DNA of 64,000 nucleotides from Ignavibacteriales bacterium. Lineage in GTDB: Bacteria; Bacteroidota; Ignavibacteria; Ignavibacteriales; Ignavibacteriaceae. Both the position numbers and the translations under genes were made by a program. This document shows positions 61,375 through 64,000 of this stretch, piece after piece (the stretch's first letter is position 1; each line of letters begins with the position of its first letter). The notes under the pieces are model-generated. The model was not told the DNA's origin and searched no databases. It saw only the letters and a program-made list of their open reading frames with translations. The stretch is from the NCBI GenBank assembly GCA_016714125.1, contig JADJNX010000013.1, positions 22,583 through 86,582 on the forward strand, written 5' to 3'.

Positions 61375-62082
61375 ATGTTTAACAGAATAGAAATTCAGAT
61401 ATACAAATTAAATCGACGGCTGATTAAGATGTGTAGTCTTGTTGATGAACAACTTGAGTCTGCACTTCAGTCCATCTTTAAAGAAGATATTGATCTGGCT
61501 GAGAAAGTTATCAAACTTGATGACAAGGTTGATCGATATGATACAAAAATATCTGAAAGTTGCCAGAAAATATTTGCTTTAAATAAGCCGGTGTCGTCTG
61601 ATCTGCGGTTATTGATGGCCGCTCCCATAATTAACTATAATCTTGAGCGGATAGGGGATATCGCTGTTAATTTATGCGAAAATTTTCTCTTGAAGAAAAA
61701 GAAACCATCATTTTTCGACAGAATCAAGTTCGTTGATATGGCTTCCATTGTGCAGGAAATGCTTAAAAATTCAATTGATTCATATATAAGAATGGACGTT
61801 GAACTGGCAAAAAAGGTAATTGTTTCCGACAAAATCCTGGATAGGTTAAATGCCGAAAACCATAACTTGATAATCGATGTGATGAAGGAAAACAGTGATA
61901 ACATAGAGGAGGCAGTTGCTTATCTTGTGATGTGTCGCCAGCTTGAGCGAATTGGTGACCATGCATGCAATATCGCAGAGGAAGTGTTTTTTATCTCAGA
62001 GGGCAGGGCAATAAAACATAATTACGGAAGGATTTTTCCGAAAGAAATTGTTGTGGACTCTGCTGAAAAGAGTGAAGATTAA
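61375..62082 (+). CDS. phoU: Phosphate signalling protein PhoU
   Basis: All-helical negative regulator linking the Pst transporter to the Pho two-component system. Two three-helix repeats with metal-binding style motifs LERIGDIAVNLCE and LERIGDHACNIAEEVF. 235 residues, intact. Its stop (62080-62082) overlaps the stop of the convergent TetR gene. Confidence 0.93.
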   Translation: MFNRIEIQIYKLNRRLIKMCSLVDEQLESALQSIFKEDIDLAEKVIKLDDKVDRYDTKISESCQKIFALNKPVSSDLRLLMAAPIINYNLERIGDIAVNLCENFLLKKKKPSFFDRIKFVDMASIVQEMLKNSIDSYIRMDVELAKKVIVSDKILDRLNAENHNLIIDVMKENSDNIEEAVAYLVMCRQLERIGDHACNIAEEVFFISEGRAIKHNYGRIFPKEIVVDSAEKSED

Positions 62083-62690
62083 TAACTATTAAGACTGTTT
62101 AACAAAACCTCAAATTGATCCAACATTTTTTGAAGAAGTGATAAATCACCTGATTTCGCCTCAGATAGGTAAAGATCGTTTAAAAAAGGGAGCATATTTG
62201 TCTGCATCACAAAAAGCAGCGGGCATCATCCTTCGGGGCGTTAAGAGAATCGTTAAAATAAGCGAAAAAAACAAGTTTCATTAACTGTTCCTCTCCCTTG
62301 AGGAGGTATTCTGTTAAATCCCTTTCACCCTGAATAGACTGTTCATTAAGTTCCGCCATCATTATCCCATAAACAAGTTTATACTTTGTTCTCAGGTTGG
62401 CTTTTAAGTAAAAATAACTTTTAAAGCGATCGGGAAATTTTTTGTCTTCATGATTAAAAATCTCTCTCACCTCTGTTAAATAGTCATTTATCTGCTTTTT
62501 TACCACAGCCAGAAAAAGATCTTCCTTTGAAGGGAAATAGTGATATATGGTTGATTTTGCTATTCTTAGGTCACGAGCGATCTCTTCGAGATTTGTTTTT
62601 GCTGTCCCGTGTTTAACAAATCGCCGTTCGGCAGCTTTAAAAATGTCAGGAGTCTGTTCATAAAAGTTGGTTTTGTTTGCTGTTAAATTA
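62079..62690 (-). CDS. TetR/AcrR-family transcriptional regulator, frameshifted, start unresolved
   Basis: Helix-turn-helix TNLEEIARDLRIAKSTIYHYFPSKEDLF preceded by IFKAAERRFVKHG, the TetR pattern. The frame is continuous with ORF 62207..62506 and open upstream to about 62690 without an ATG. Near 62215-62222 a shift gives the C-terminus LLFVMQTNMLPFLNDLYLSE, ending at 62079-62081 on the opposite strand of the phoU stop. Target unknown; it may repress its own gene or the foldase gene that follows divergently. Confidence 0.75.
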
Positions 62691-62855
62691 ATTAAAACAA
62701 AAATAGTGAAATTTTCCGAAAAACGGGGTTCACCTGAAAAATTTGGGCGAGTGCAGTCAGGTTTAAAATAAACTTAAGAAATAAATTAGTTTTAATGAGT
62801 GAATAACACTAAATTTGTAATTCGTTTAAAAAAAATCCGAGAGACAATCTTAAAT

Positions 62856-64000
62856 ATGGGTAATATGGAAAGGGATCAGAGTTTAGCTCCATGGTCCATT
62901 CTTACGGTTGGTGGAATCTTCATATTGTTTATGGTCGTCAGTGACATGAATTTCTCGGAATTTGATGAATGACAGAGGAAACATTGGCGAGATAGTGTTG
63001 ATAAAGTAACTGTTCAAGAATTTGAAACCTATTATCAGGACTATCTGCAACAGCTAAAACAGAGCGGACAAGAACCTGACATGACTAACGAGTCAATGTT
63101 CAGAGAACAAACCTGGGAGCGATTTGTACAAAAGCAAAATCATTGAAGCTGCATATAAAAAAATATGGCATTACAGTATCTGATGATGAAGTACGCAATG
63201 TAATTTTGGGAGATAATCCTCCTGAATATCTTAAAGCCAGTTCATGGATTCGAGTGGTGTTTTTAAGCAGAGCTGAATATGAAGCTGCAATTAAAGACCC
63301 GCGGAATAAACAAAATATCGTGATGGTTGAAAATGCAGTCAGACAACAAATACTTGGTGAAAAGCTCAGGCAATTGTTGGTGCCGGCGTTATTGTTACAG
63401 ATGCTGATATCAGACGGAAATTTGCAGATCAGGAACTCAAATTGAGTGCTGAATATGCGCTTCTCGATTTGAATGTTTACCCTGATTCAACAATCAAACC
63501 ATCCGACGATGAACTTAAAGATTATTATTCGAAGAATAATTATCTCTACAAACAGGATACCAGCCATGGCTAAAATTTGTAACATATAAAATTGTTCCAT
63601 CTGCCAAAGACAGTAATGCTGTAATGACACTTTTGAACAATGTTGTAGAAAAAATTAAAGCTGATACAACAAACCCATTTAAAGTTTTGTTGAATCACGG
63701 AAGCGAATCCCCATATTCAAGACACTTTGTCTGTAAATATGGTACCCGCCGGACAGATGGCTAATCTATCTAACGTTAAAGGTGGGAAGTTATCGGACCG
63801 GTTGCAGGTGAAGGCGAGTTTGGTATTTATAAAGATTTTGCAGTTGTTGAAGGAAAAGACCCCTTTACAAGGTTGCTCACATCCTTCTTCCAAAAACGGA
63901 GGAATGGTACAGCTGATCTGGATCTTTCCCAACAAACTTTACGAAGAACTCAAAAAGGCAAAAATTTTGAAAGTTGCCGCAAAAGAGTTCTCTAAAGACC
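62856..64000 (+). CDS. PpiD/SurA-like periplasmic foldase, several frameshifts, 3' partial
   Basis: N-terminal anchor helix (LAPWSILTVGGIFILFMVVS), then a SurA_N-type region DKVTVQEFETYYQDYLQQLK, WERFVQKQ, YGITVSDDEVRNVILGDNPPEYL, FMDSSGVFKQSEYEAAIKD when frames are joined, and RQQILGEKLRQLL. Downstream frames give a parvulin-like stretch (GSESPYS near 63700, VPAGQMANLSNV, then a VAHILLPK-like segment near 63880). At least five shifts occur between 62975 and 63900. The gene runs off the right edge. Likely membrane-anchored prolyl isomerase chaperone; the rotamase assignment is tentative. Confidence 0.72.

Overview
The window is AT-rich, densely packed bacterial chromosome. Three secreted proteins end in a type IX secretion C-terminal sorting domain (NYPNPFNPST motif), and several genes look like Bacteroidota/Chlorobiota forms. 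I therefore infer an Ignavibacteria-like member of that group. No rRNA, tRNA, CRISPR array, prophage or insertion sequence was recognised.

Layout. 0-2 kb: end of an OstA-like protein and lptB (lipopolysaccharide export). 2-8.9 kb, minus strand: HEAT protein, recQ, and two secreted proteins sharing an almost identical sorting-domain DNA segment. 9-10.8 kb: an AbiE-like toxin-antitoxin pair with a candidate operator. 11-21.7 kb: housekeeping run ymdB, folD, deoC (with a HicB-like tail), trmH, aroA, M1 peptidase, thyA, folA, mutL. FolD, ThyA and FolA form the thymidylate cycle. The run is interrupted at 17.5-18.2 kb by a non-coding block of palindromes and hairpin units. 21.8-27.2 kb: acyl-CoA mutase large subunit (isobutyryl-CoA mutase-like residues), UbiA-family enzyme, lipoprotein, CorC/HlyC protein, DCC1 thioredoxin-like protein, glycosyltransferase. 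27.3-34.2 kb: CotH-like secreted protein, fur-feoA-feoB, metallo-beta-lactamase-fold hydrolase, TolB-like propeller, esterase. 34.3-39.9 kb: AbgT transporter, hybrid histidine kinase, glycosyltransferase, O-antigen ligase.

39.9-55 kb is the most interesting region. On the minus strand lie a secreted protein, a periplasmic FecR protein, an outer-membrane barrel protein, a CHASE2 adenylate cyclase and an RlpA lipoprotein. Transcribed away from them are two exported TPR-CHAT (caspase-like) proteins of about 815 and 1775 residues, both keeping the His/Cys dyad. I propose one envelope-sensing and proteolysis module. 55.1-62.1 kb is a phosphate locus, phnDCE-pstSCAB-phoU, preceded by a three-copy Pho-box-like repeat. 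A TetR regulator and the start of a PpiD/SurA-like foldase close the window.

Quality caveat: about half of the long genes are broken by single-base shifts, mostly at homopolymer runs, and the next frame continues the same protein family. I treat these as probable sequence errors and annotate full gene spans. Three genes (ymdB, feoB, pstA) also appear to lack an internal segment of very roughly 80-100 codons.
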